In this document: positions 51,123 through 59,951 of the stretch, one piece after another
How the letters are laid out: each line of letters begins with the position of its first letter
Numbering within the stretch: the stretch's first letter is position 1
Assembly: GCF_012935325.2 (NCBI RefSeq)
Contig: NZ_JABBYG020000005.1
Span: 124,001-188,000 of the forward strand
DNA length: 64,000 bases
Source: Paenibacillus sp. PL91
GTDB taxonomy: Bacteria > Bacillota > Bacilli > Paenibacillales > Paenibacillaceae
Direction of reading: 5' to 3'
The notes under the pieces: model-generated
Database searches by the model: none
Told to the model about the DNA's origin: nothing
The model's input: the letters and a program-made list of their open reading frames with translations, nothing else
Made by a program: the position numbers and the translations under genes

Positions 51123-52152
51123 TTAGAGTATTAAGTTTTTGACCTTTGGGACGGATTGGGGACGAAAAAAATAAAATACAAAATTGTGTTCCTGTGTTTG
51201 CGACTTCATGGTTGTTCGAATGTCTGCATGTCCTAACCGGCTTGATATTGTTACTGCATGGACGCCTTGATTGATAAGTAAGGCTGCTGATGTATGCCTT
51301 AGATCATGAAAACGAATTGGTTTTAGTTTTTTACGTTTTAGGAATCTTCGAAGCCACGTACCCGGTACAGTGTGGAAATATGGTTTACCATCCCAGGTGG
51401 AGAAAACGAAGAAATGTTCTTTTTCAGCCCAATTGTCACTTGCATTTTCTTTGGACACAGTGGAATTGTTTCAATATTGGATAAGATCAGGTAGCAACGC
51501 TTTGGGAACAGAGACTTTTCGAATTGAGTTTTTTGTTTTAGGTGGCTTTATGATATTTTGACCATTGACATAATTTAGTGACTGTAAGACCTCAATGAAG
51601 CCTTCATCAATATTAATATGTTTCCACTCTAATGCCAGCAATTCTCCACGGCGTAGTCCAGTTGTTATAGCCATTGTTATCATGATTCTCCAGTGTTCTG
51701 CCTCATTACTTAATCCATTTAATAATTCACTTACTTCTACTTCATCGTAGACATCAACAGTTAGTCGAGCTACCTTGGGTCGTTTGGTTGCGGCTACTGG
51801 ATTGCTTTTTAATATCCGCCACTCAACAGCACGATCAAGAATGTCCTTTATAATTCTATGGGCGAATCGAATTGTCGTTGATGATAAACCTCCTGACTTA
51901 CCATCTTATCGTGCTCCGTCTAACTCAAGATTTTTCATAAAACTGACAATATGAATCGGTTTTATTTCATCGAGTCGTTTGTTACCGAAGACAGGGGAGA
52001 TATGGTTTTTCAATATGTGGTTGTAATTTTCGAGGGTCTTAGCTTCTAGATGTTTGACTCCGTATTTGCTTCTCCATTCTTCAACAAATTTATTGAAAGT
52101 CATTTTCTCGGGAGAAATATATTCGCCAGCTTCGACTTCAACTTGGAATTTA
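51123..52152 (-). pseudogene. Tyrosine integrase remnant, copy A
   Basis: Readable pieces in different frames: a core-binding domain (TFNKFVEEWRSKYGVKHLEA), the first catalytic Arg segment (TTGLRRGELLALEW), and HDLRHTSAALLINQG with LGHADIRTT. Relative to copy B it has lost about 200 bp holding the catalytic Tyr (a NTYGH segment), carries a stop after LELDGAR, and has frameshifts. The N-terminal part is cut at about 52152. It cannot be active. Confidence 0.88.
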
Positions 52153-52772
52153 CTTAATTAGTATCCAAAAAATCAATATAGGAAATAATTTCCTATAAGT
52201 GATCTTATAGGGGGATAAAAATGGCCAGGATTTAGCCAAATATTATTTGAATTAAACTATGCTAAACGATATTTGAATACCATAAATAACATGATTTTAG
52301 TGACTGGTGCTAATACTCCAATAAAGGGAGTGTCGATCTGAGAGTAATTTAGTAATATTAATGCGATTTCACTAACCGGCATTCTTGGCGAAGCAGGCGA
52401 TTTAAGTGGCTATGTTCACGGGAATGCCCTTACTGCGTCATGATGGCCTTAACCTCTCAAAAGCAAATTCAGGCAAATGGACCGGACACAAGAAGATTAG
52501 TAAACACGTGTGATCTCGCCTCCGCTGTTTGAATTTCATAATAACCTTGAGTTTAGTTTAGTTGCGAATAATCTGGTGTTCAAAGTTATGCCAACACGCT
52601 GGATCAAGACAAGCTTTTCCCAGTTCCTGAAATCTATTCTCCTATGTGCTGAGAAAACGTATAGAGTGGTCGGAGAAAGTCTCGAATATCCAATTTTAGG
52701 TTTGGCATTACTATAAGGTGCGGCTTTATACATTATAGTTGCTCGGTGCTCATATATGAATGAAATTTAAAA
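52153..52772 (+). other. Degenerate AT-rich stretch before the PTS operon
   Basis: Apart from the IS110 remnant at 52350-52508, no intact gene is seen. Short open frames on both strands lack ribosome binding sites and family motifs. Confidence 0.6.
52350..52508 (+). pseudogene. IS110-family transposase remnant (C-terminal)
   Basis: LTGILGEAGDLSGYVHGNA is followed, after a one-base insertion in GCCC near 52428, by LLRHDGLNLSKANSGKW and TGHKKISKH. This is the conserved GDL...GLNL..SGK..G...ISK(R) pattern of the IS110/IS116/IS902 C-terminal domain. No start, ends or catalytic N-terminal domain remain. Confidence 0.6.
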
Positions 52773-52840
52773 TGAAACCGCTTTACAATTAATAAATGAT
52801 CATATATAATCATAAACAAGAACAAGTGGTCATAAAGTGA
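52773..52840 (+). promoter_or_regulatory. Fructose operon promoter with cre-like and repeat operator
   Basis: TTTACA (52782-52787), 17-bp spacer, TATAAT (52805-52810). TGAAACCGCTTTACA (52773-52787) resembles a CcpA cre with one extra base and overlaps the -35. Three TCATA-type repeats (GATCATA, AATCATAAA, GGTCATAAA) around and after the -10 are candidate operators for the DeoR-type regulator encoded next. Confidence 0.6.
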
Positions 52841-52898
52841 GCGTGAATATGATAGAGTCATTCACGGATGGGCTTCTTGGAAAGAGGTGTGACAACGC

Positions 52899-53678
52899 AT
52901 GCTATTTGAGGAAGAGCGAAAGCGGAAGATCGTTGATTATATACAGAGTCATGGCAGAGCACTGGTGCCTGAGCTCGCGGAGCATTTTCAAGTATCTGAA
53001 TCAACGGTGCGCAGGGATTTAAGGGAATTGGAAGAAGCAAAGCAGCTCCGCAGAACCCATGGTGGTGCGGTCCTACTTCAACAGGATAGCGTGGAGCCCT
53101 CATTTGTGGAAAAAGAGGTCCGCTACCGTCAACAGAAGGAAGATGTCGCTCAGAAAGCGTTATCCTTTATTGAAGAAGGAGACACCATTTTTCTCGACTC
53201 GGGAACGACGACGTATTTTATGGCCAAACACTTGAAAAATTTTCAGAAATTAACCGTCGTCACCAATTCGAATATGGTGGCGCAGGAATTGAACCAAGTG
53301 AAGCATCTTGATTTGCTTCTTACCGGCGGAACCTTGCGGTATGAAACGCAAGCGCTGGTTGGTCCGATTGCGGATCGCTCGATCGATTCCATCCGAGTCG
53401 ATAAGCTGTTCATGGCCATTAACGGTATTGATACGGGTGGCGGGTTGACTACGCCAAACTTGACAGAGGCGGAAACAAAACGACGAATGATACAATCCGC
53501 CAAACAAGTCATCTTAGTAACGGATCACAGTAAATTCGGTAAGGTATCGTTTGCCAAAGTTGCCGAGTTATCTGACATTCATCATTGCATCGTCGATGAC
53601 GCGATATCGGAACAAGCGGTTAGAGAGATGGAAGCAGAAGGAATCAAAGTAACAGTGGTAAGGAGATTGGAACAATGA
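52899..53678 (+). CDS. fruR: DeoR-family regulator of the fructose operon (FruR-like)
   Basis: 259 residues. N-terminal HTH (ALVPELAEHFQVSESTVRRD, then LRRTHGGAVL) and a C-terminal sugar-phosphate sensor domain (DSGTTTYFMAKHL, VVTNSNMVAQEL, DHSKFGKVSFAKV). GAGGTG precedes the ATG. First gene of a six-gene operon; it probably represses the operon until fructose 1-phosphate accumulates. Overlaps the kinase gene by 4 bp. Confidence 0.9.
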   Translation: MLFEEERKRKIVDYIQSHGRALVPELAEHFQVSESTVRRDLRELEEAKQLRRTHGGAVLLQQDSVEPSFVEKEVRYRQQKEDVAQKALSFIEEGDTIFLDSGTTTYFMAKHLKNFQKLTVVTNSNMVAQELNQVKHLDLLLTGGTLRYETQALVGPIADRSIDSIRVDKLFMAINGIDTGGGLTTPNLTEAETKRRMIQSAKQVILVTDHSKFGKVSFAKVAELSDIHHCIVDDAISEQAVREMEAEGIKVTVVRRLEQ

Positions 53679-54622
53679 ATACCATCCATACGGTAACATT
53701 AAATCCCGCTGTAGATAAAACCGTTACGGTGGAAAATTTTTCTTTCGGCGAGCTAAATCGCATAAAGACCATACGAACGGATGCGGGCGGTAAAGGCATT
53801 AATGTCGCGAAAGTTTTGCATCGTTTTTTGGTCCCTGTCAAGGCACTAGGCTTTCAAGCGGGACATGAAGGAAAAGTTATTTTGGAGAAGCTTCGCGAGC
53901 AAGGTATCCCTTCTTGCTTGATTGAGGCGGAAGGAGAAACCCGCACCAACCTGAAGGTGGTGGATGAGCGGACCCAACAAACGACGGAATTGAATGAAGC
54001 TGGCTTCTCGCCAAGCGAAGTGCTGCTGGAGGAATTTGTTCAACGCTTCGAGTTGAACCTCAGCGAAGCATCACTTGTTGTTTTAGGAGGAAGCTTGCCT
54101 CCGGGAACGCCGGTTGATTACTATCAAAGGCTGATTGAACTGGCAAACCGCAAGGGGATCCGTACCATTCTGGACGCTGACGGGGAAGCTCTTGCACGGG
54201 GCATTGAAGCTGTACCATTTGCCTTAAAGCCGAACATTCATGAATTGGAAGCCTTGTTTGACACAACGTACACGACAGACGAGCAAATCGTATCCGCAGC
54301 GCAAATGCTGATTCGCAAAGGCATTTCCTATGTCATGGTATCCATGGGCAGCGAAGGATCCATTCTCGTCAGTGAACGGGAAGCGATTCGCGCCAAACCG
54401 TTCCCGATCACCCCTTTGAGTACAGTTGGCGCAGGGGATTCCATGGTAGCCGCTATGGCATATAGTTTCTTGAGCCATAAGTCTCTCGAAGATATAGCGA
54501 GGTGGACCTCTGCAGCAGGAACTGTTACCGCTTCCAAGTCCGGGACTGAGGTATGTACGCTTGACGAGGTCCAAAACAAGCTTGGACTCATCGACATTTC
54601 TCGCATTTCATTCGAAGGATAA
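53675..54622 (+). CDS. fruK: 1-phosphofructokinase
   Basis: 315 residues, PfkB family: VTLNPAVDKTV, DAGGKGINVAKVLHRF, LGGSLPPGTP and the catalytic GAGDSMVAAMAYSF. It converts fructose 1-phosphate, the product of the fructose PTS encoded next, into fructose 1,6-bisphosphate. Start overlaps fruR (ATGA). Confidence 0.93.
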   Translation: MNTIHTVTLNPAVDKTVTVENFSFGELNRIKTIRTDAGGKGINVAKVLHRFLVPVKALGFQAGHEGKVILEKLREQGIPSCLIEAEGETRTNLKVVDERTQQTTELNEAGFSPSEVLLEEFVQRFELNLSEASLVVLGGSLPPGTPVDYYQRLIELANRKGIRTILDADGEALARGIEAVPFALKPNIHELEALFDTTYTTDEQIVSAAQMLIRKGISYVMVSMGSEGSILVSEREAIRAKPFPITPLSTVGAGDSMVAAMAYSFLSHKSLEDIARWTSAAGTVTASKSGTEVCTLDEVQNKLGLIDISRISFEG

Positions 54623-54642
54623 CTAATCAGGAGGGGAAAATG

Positions 54643-56034
54643 ATGAAGAAAATTATTGCTGTTACAGCTTGCCCGACAGGCGTTGCGCATACTTACATGG
54701 CAGCAGAATCACTTGTGAAAGCAGCGAAAGAGAGACAAATCGAGCTGAAGGTTGAAACCCGTGGAGCTGTTGGTGTTGAAAATGAGCTTACAGAAATTGA
54801 AATCGCTGAAGCGCATGCTGTTATTGTTGCTGCAGATACTGACGTATTGGAGTCTCGCTTTCAAGGGAAGCCGGTCGTCAAGGTACGTGTAGCTCAAGCG
54901 ATTAAGGATCCTAAAGGATTGATTGAGCAAGCGTTAAATATGCAGGCTTCAGAACCTGGCGATTATCAAAAGCAAGTAGATAAATCAAAAGCGGAACGCA
55001 GTTCATCGCGAACGGGTGCTTACAAGCACCTGATGACGGGCGTTTCGGCTATGCTGCCGCTCGTTGTAGCGGGAGGTTTGCTTATTGCGCTTTCCTTCAT
55101 TTTCGGAATTGAAGCCTTTAAAGAAGAAGGAACATTGGCAGCAGCTTTGATGAATATTGGCGGAGGTGCCGCTTTTGCACTTATGGTTCCCGTTCTATCC
55201 GGTTTCATTGCGTTCTCAATTGCCGAGAAGCCTGGACTTGCGCCGGGATTGGTTGGAGGCATGTTGGCTTCGCAAATCGGCGCGGGCTTTATCGGCGGTA
55301 TCGCGGCAGGCTTTCTGGCAGGTTACTTGGCAAAATGGTTAAAGCATTCCATTAAATTGCCTAAAAACTTGGAAGGCTTAAAGCCAATTCTATTGATCCC
55401 GCTAATTGCGACAGCGATTACAGGCTTGTTGATGGTATTTGTTATCGGGGAACCCGTGAAATTTATTATGGACAGCTTAACGGAGTGGCTAAAGTCGCTT
55501 GGTTCGACAAATGCTATTCTACTAGGATTGCTCCTTGGTGCGATGATGGCCTTCGATATGGGCGGTCCTGTTAATAAAGCTGCTTATACATTTGCGGTAG
55601 GACTTCTGGCTAGTAATGTGTTTGGCCCAATGGCAGCGGTTATGGCAGCGGGAATGACACCTCCGCTCGGAATATGGCTCGCAACGATGCTGGCACCGAA
55701 AAAGTTCACGCAGGACGAGAAGGATGGCGGTAAGTCTGCAGCCGTGCTTGGTATTTCCTTCATTACGGAGGGAGCGATTCCTTTTGCCGCTGGAGATCCG
55801 TTTCGTGTCATTCCGTCCTTAGTGGTCGGCTCGGCTGTTACGGGAGCATTATCCATGCTATTCGGAGCAACGCTGCGGGCGCCGCACGGCGGCATCTTCG
55901 TTCTGCCGATTCCGAACGCGGTCTCTCATTTGGGCTTGTACGCATTAGCCATTCTAATCGGAACCGTCGTGACGGCATTGATGCTCAGCTTTATGAAAAA
56001 ACCATTGAAACAAGAATTAGCAGGAGGGGTTTAA
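54643..56034 (+). CDS. Fructose PTS transporter, EIIBC
   Basis: 463 residues from the second of two adjacent ATG codons (better spaced from GGAGGGG; the first is at 54640). IIB domain (about 1-100) with the phospho-Cys in VTACPTGVAHTYMAAE, and IIC domain (about 125-460) with eight or more membrane segments and family loops GEPVKFIMDS and FDMGGPVNKAAY. Imports and phosphorylates fructose at C1. IIA is a separate gene here. Confidence 0.92.
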   Translation: MKKIIAVTACPTGVAHTYMAAESLVKAAKERQIELKVETRGAVGVENELTEIEIAEAHAVIVAADTDVLESRFQGKPVVKVRVAQAIKDPKGLIEQALNMQASEPGDYQKQVDKSKAERSSSRTGAYKHLMTGVSAMLPLVVAGGLLIALSFIFGIEAFKEEGTLAAALMNIGGGAAFALMVPVLSGFIAFSIAEKPGLAPGLVGGMLASQIGAGFIGGIAAGFLAGYLAKWLKHSIKLPKNLEGLKPILLIPLIATAITGLLMVFVIGEPVKFIMDSLTEWLKSLGSTNAILLGLLLGAMMAFDMGGPVNKAAYTFAVGLLASNVFGPMAAVMAAGMTPPLGIWLATMLAPKKFTQDEKDGGKSAAVLGISFITEGAIPFAAGDPFRVIPSLVVGSAVTGALSMLFGATLRAPHGGIFVLPIPNAVSHLGLYALAILIGTVVTALMLSFMKKPLKQELAGGV

Positions 56035-56035
56035 T

Positions 56036-56488
56036 ATGAACATAAGTGCACTGCTGGACAAACAATCGATCTTAATTCCTTTGGACATTTCAAACAAAAC
56101 GGAATGCATGCAAGCAATGGTGGACGCGTTAGCGCTATCCGGATGCGTTACCGATAAGTCTGCCTACCTTGAAGCAGTCGTGAACCGCGAGAAGACGGGT
56201 TCTACCGGAATTGGCTTCGGGGTAGCTATCCCGCATGGGAAATCCGCCGGTGTTAGCAAGCCCGGCTTAGCCTTTGCAAAGCTATCGAATCCGACAGACT
56301 GGGATTCGCTTGATGGTGAGCCCGTTTCCGTCGCTTTTATGATTGCGGTGCCGGAGGAGGCGGCCGGTAACGAGCATCTTCAAATATTAATTGCGATATC
56401 CCGCAAGTTAATTGATGAGGAATTCCGCAATAAATTGTTCGCCGTTCAGGATTCAGAGGAATTGATCGGCTTGCTGCAAACTATTTAG
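56036..56488 (+). CDS. Fructose PTS EIIA
   Basis: 150 residues of the PTS_IIA fructose/mannitol type; phospho-His in GFGVAIPHGKSAGV. Starts directly after the EIIBC stop, with GGAGGGG in the EIIBC end as ribosome binding site. Receives phosphate from the HPr encoded next and passes it to IIB. Confidence 0.93.
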   Translation: MNISALLDKQSILIPLDISNKTECMQAMVDALALSGCVTDKSAYLEAVVNREKTGSTGIGFGVAIPHGKSAGVSKPGLAFAKLSNPTDWDSLDGEPVSVAFMIAVPEEAAGNEHLQILIAISRKLIDEEFRNKLFAVQDSEELIGLLQTI

Positions 56489-56513
56489 AAGAAGGAAATG
56501 GAGAGGAATTCAT

Positions 56514-56786
56514 ATGTTGAAAATAGAAGTGACCATTCGTAATGCAACGGGCTTTCACATACGTCCGGCGCAATTGTTTACGGAGCAGGCCGCAAAGTTT
56601 CAATCACAAGTAAACGTTTTGGTTAAAGAGCAAGGTGTGAAAGTGGATGGCAAAAGCATTTTGGGACTCATGACACTGGGACTTGCGCAAGGAAATGTCA
56701 TTGAGATTTCCGCTGAAGGCCCCGATGAAGAAAAGGCGTTGGAAACGCTTGTGCAGCTGGTTGAAGGTGGATTTGGAGAGGTATAA
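56514..56786 (+). CDS. HPr-family phosphocarrier protein (operon-specific)
   Basis: 90 residues. Phospho-His in ATGFHIRPAQLF (canonical GIHARPA) and the HPr-kinase Ser region in VDGKSILGLMTLG are both kept. Sequence departs from canonical HPr at several places, and a second general HPr is expected elsewhere in the genome, so this is probably a paralogue dedicated to the fructose system. Confidence 0.9.
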   Translation: MLKIEVTIRNATGFHIRPAQLFTEQAAKFQSQVNVLVKEQGVKVDGKSILGLMTLGLAQGNVIEISAEGPDEEKALETLVQLVEGGFGEV

Positions 56787-56820
56787 CAGCAGCGTGATAA
56801 CGGAGAGGAGGCCCGGGTCA

Positions 56821-58545
56821 ATGTCACAGGAGTTGAACATTCAAGGCTTAGGAGTTTCAGAAGGCATTAAACTGGGAAAAGCGTTTGTCTATTCGCCTGT
56901 TCGTCTGGAGGATGTCAAGGATCAGAAAACCGACGATCCGGACATGGAAGCGGGCGTGCTATATACCGCAAAAGCGCACTGTTTAGCCGATTTGGATGCT
57001 TTAGTCGCGCGGGCGAATGACCTATTAGGGGAAGAGAAGGCAGTTATTCTAAAAGGACAGGTCAGCATGCTGAATGATCCTTCTTTTTTCCCGCCCATGG
57101 AGCAAAAGATTCTTAGGGAAATGTGGACGGCGGAAACGGCGGTCCGAATGGTAACGATACAGACGGCTAGCATATTCGAAAGCATGCCAAGTGAATATAT
57201 GCGGGAACGGGCTGCGGATGTTCGAGATGTGGGCAGTAGGCTGCTCTCGTATGTGCGGGGACGGCAAGGAAGCCAGTTATCCGATATTCAAGAAGAAATC
57301 ATTATCGTCGCAGACGACCTGTCCCCCTCCGATACCGTTCAATTGGATAAGCAGTTCGTACTTGGTTTTGTTACCCGTGTTGGCGGCAAAACCTCGCATA
57401 CTGCCATCTTGGCGAACTCATTGGGCATAGCGGCGATTCTGGGAGCGGGAAGCAGCATCGAACAAATTAATGACGGCGATTTGCTCGCGATCGACGGGGC
57501 AACCGGCGTTTGCATCGTGAACCCTGATACCAAGACGATTGAGGATATGCGGGAGAAGATGCGGCTTCAAGAGGAATCCCGCCAACAGCTGCAGGCTTTT
57601 GCGGATAAAGATGCGGTTACTGTAGACGGCTTTAAGGTCGAAATCGCAGCGAATATCGGAACGCCTGAAGAGGCTCATGGTTTACTGGGAGCAGGGGCTG
57701 AGGCAGTCGGTTTATACCGTACGGAGTTTTTGTTCATGAGCCGCAGCAGTATGCCTAATGAAGAAACACAATTTCAGGCATACAAATCGGTGGCAGAAGC
57801 GATGCAGGAACGTCCCGTCGTTATCCGGACGCTGGACATTGGCGGCGATAAAGAGCTGCCATATTTGGAGCTTCCTCATGAATTGAACCCTTTTCTAGGT
57901 TATCGCGCTATTCGATTGTGTCTGGATCGTCCGGATCTGCTCGTAACGCAGCTGCGTGCCATTTTACGTGCTAGTGCTTACGGCAATCTCAAAGTAATGT
58001 TTCCGATGATTTCAGGCCTTGAAGAGTGGAGAAAAGCGAAGGGGATTTTCGAGGAGGTCCGGGAGCAACTTCGTCTGGAGGCCATTCCGATGGCGGAGAA
58101 GATAGAAGTCGGCATTATGATTGAAATACCATCCGCGGCGCTTCAAGCTGATCGTTTTGCCAAAGAAGTGGATTTTTTCAGCATTGGCACGAATGACTTG
58201 GTCCAATATACGCTTGCCGTCGATCGAATGAACGAAAAGGTCTCTTATCTATATGATTATTTCCATCCTGCGGTCATCCAGCTTATTAAACAAGTCATTG
58301 ATGCTTCCGACCGTCAAGGCAAATGGACAGGCATGTGCGGAAGCATGGCGGGAGATCCTTTGGCGGCGCCATTATTAATGGGCTTAGGGTTGCATGAATG
58401 GAGCATGTCTCCGTCCGCCATCCAAAAGATAAAGCGCCAAATTATCAATTTGAATCGCAACGATTGCAAAGAGCTTGTCGAACGAATCTTGGATATGGAT
58501 ACACCTACAGAGGTTCGAAGAGCATTAGAGGCTTATCAAGCGTAA
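56821..58545 (+). CDS. Phosphoenolpyruvate-protein phosphotransferase (Enzyme I)
   Basis: 574 residues from the ATG at 56821 (GGAGAGGAGG upstream); upstream open frame is read-through of HPr sequence. Phospho-His in GGKTSHTAILANSLG, PEP-binding barrel with YRTEFLFMSR, NPFLGYRAIR, GTNDLVQYTL, and the active-site Cys in GMCGSMAGD. Full length and apparently intact. With the HPr, IIA and IIBC genes it makes the operon a self-sufficient PTS, which is unusual outside the housekeeping ptsHI locus. Confidence 0.93.
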   Translation: MSQELNIQGLGVSEGIKLGKAFVYSPVRLEDVKDQKTDDPDMEAGVLYTAKAHCLADLDALVARANDLLGEEKAVILKGQVSMLNDPSFFPPMEQKILREMWTAETAVRMVTIQTASIFESMPSEYMRERAADVRDVGSRLLSYVRGRQGSQLSDIQEEIIIVADDLSPSDTVQLDKQFVLGFVTRVGGKTSHTAILANSLGIAAILGAGSSIEQINDGDLLAIDGATGVCIVNPDTKTIEDMREKMRLQEESRQQLQAFADKDAVTVDGFKVEIAANIGTPEEAHGLLGAGAEAVGLYRTEFLFMSRSSMPNEETQFQAYKSVAEAMQERPVVIRTLDIGGDKELPYLELPHELNPFLGYRAIRLCLDRPDLLVTQLRAILRASAYGNLKVMFPMISGLEEWRKAKGIFEEVREQLRLEAIPMAEKIEVGIMIEIPSAALQADRFAKEVDFFSIGTNDLVQYTLAVDRMNEKVSYLYDYFHPAVIQLIKQVIDASDRQGKWTGMCGSMAGDPLAAPLLMGLGLHEWSMSPSAIQKIKRQIINLNRNDCKELVERILDMDTPTEVRRALEAYQA

Positions 58546-58589
58546 TTTTTTATGGTGAATAGTGGATTTGCATATGGTTTGCCTTATGA

Positions 58590-58624
58590 GAAACCTGACC
58601 GGATGTGGTCAGGTTTTATTTGTT
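58590..58624 (+). terminator. Terminator of the fructose PTS operon
   Basis: AAACCTGACC pairs with GGTCAGGTTT around GGATGT, followed by a T-rich tail. Confidence 0.88.
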
Positions 58625-58726
58625 TTTTAGGAAGTACATTGGTTAGTCCCGAGTCTAAATCGCGTAATAGCGCTCGAACTTCGGCTGCAACTTATTCTTT
58701 AATTAAAGAGAAATCCTCCAGCTAAT

Positions 58727-59308
58727 TTGTCTTATAAATCGAAAGGACTCATCCAACTAGGCTTACTCATAATAAGAAGTGACATAATAAACAAATCAAA
58801 GTTCTCTGTATGGGATATGGAAAGTCTACTTGAACTAAATAATCTAAAAAACATTGAGAATGGGATTTATGAGTTTAAACGATTAAGACTGGCAATTGCA
58901 CCTGATCAATTTAAGAATTTCAAGAAAGTACAAGTGAAGCCTAACAATAATAATTGCGGTATCCCCCAAGGTTCTGCGATTAGTGCAGTTCTTTCGAATA
59001 TTTACATGTTAGATTTTGATAAAAAAATAAAATGCTTTGTTGATGAAAAACAAGGTCTGTACATGCGACATAGCGATGATTTTATCATAGTACTTCCTAA
59101 AATTTCCTTAGATCAATTTAAGTATGACTTCAATAAAATACACAAGACTATTCAATCAGTACCAGGTTTAATGTTAGAACCTGAAAAAACACAAGTATTT
59201 GAATATTCTAATGGACGAATAATAAGCTGTATTGAACGCGGACCGCGACTAACCATTGACCTTTATCAATTTTATTTCCTCGCAATAGTTCACCGGATTT
59301 TAGTATAG
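58727..59308 (+). pseudogene. Truncated reverse transcriptase (Abi/DRT-like)
   Basis: About 190 residues readable. Motif B (CGIPQGSAISAVLSNIYML) and the catalytic YxDD region (LYMRHSDDFIIVLPK, with His-Ser before the Asp pair) identify an RNA-directed DNA polymerase domain. The ISAVLSNIYMLDFDK pattern recalls abortive-infection and DRT-type defence enzymes rather than group II introns (inference). The N-terminal fingers with the first catalytic Asp are missing and the C-terminus drifts out of frame. AT-rich compared with its neighbours. No ribosome binding site. Not expected to be active. Confidence 0.7.
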
Positions 59309-59647
59309 AAATCTGGACTTATTGTATGAAAGGTTCTTCAAGCACCAAATTACAGTGTGGTCTCTCATCCGCGTGAGTTCGTAATTTATGAATGAATTTT
59401 CTACACCTCAAAACTCCTAGTAAATCGAAAAAAATGAAGAAGAAAGGAAAACTGAATTAGTTTGACTCCAAAACTACTCCGAGAATATGAACTTGGTATC
59501 ATACAAGAGATTGCCAGATGAACAGAAAGTCGATAATTGGATCATATATGTAACCTGCATAATTGATGATCCTTATAAAAATTCAAAAAAAAGCAAGTTG
59601 CTCATAAAACCTCGTTGAAATCTTTTTGGTAGTGAAACCAGCCTATG
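59309..59647. other. Non-coding stretch after the reverse transcriptase remnant
   Basis: AT-rich, with no supported gene. Its last bases (TTTGGTAGTGAAACCA, to 59640) repeat those at 50736-50750, just before the other tRNA fragment, so this motif marks the left flank of both junctions. Confidence 0.6.
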
Positions 59648-59707
59648 TGGGAGAGCGCATCACTTGCAGCGATGAGGTCAGGGGTTCGATCCCCCTAGGC
59701 TCCACCA
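59648..59707 (+). repeat. tRNA-Ala 3' fragment beside integrase remnant B
   Basis: Sixty bases matching the tRNA from the D-arm end to CCA, with changes in the anticodon arm (CACTTGCAG for CGCTGGCAG). It lacks the 5' half and is not a tRNA gene. Confidence 0.88.
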
Positions 59708-59719
59708 AATACAAACTTC

Positions 59720-59749
59720 CAAAACCCTTGATAATCAAGGGTTTTTTTG
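59720..59749. terminator. Terminator at integrase junction B
   Basis: AAAACCCTTGA/TCAAGGGTTTT plus a T run, identical in layout to 51070. Confidence 0.8.
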
Positions 59750-59951
59750 TTTTTATAATGTCCTAAGTAGAAATTAGAGTATTAAGTTTTTGACCTTTGG
59801 GGACGGATTGGGGACGAAAAAAATAAAATACAAAAATGTGTTCCTGTGTTTGCGACTTGCGGGGACAAATATGTACTGTTAACAAAGCCAATTATATTAA
59901 TGAGTTCTTTTTATCTATGTATGTTAAGCTGCATAAAAAAACGGCACGTCT

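Noticed and set aside
52510..52716. 68-residue open frame before the PTS operon
   Set aside because: No ribosome binding site, no family similarity recognised, and it lies in degenerate sequence after the IS110 relic.
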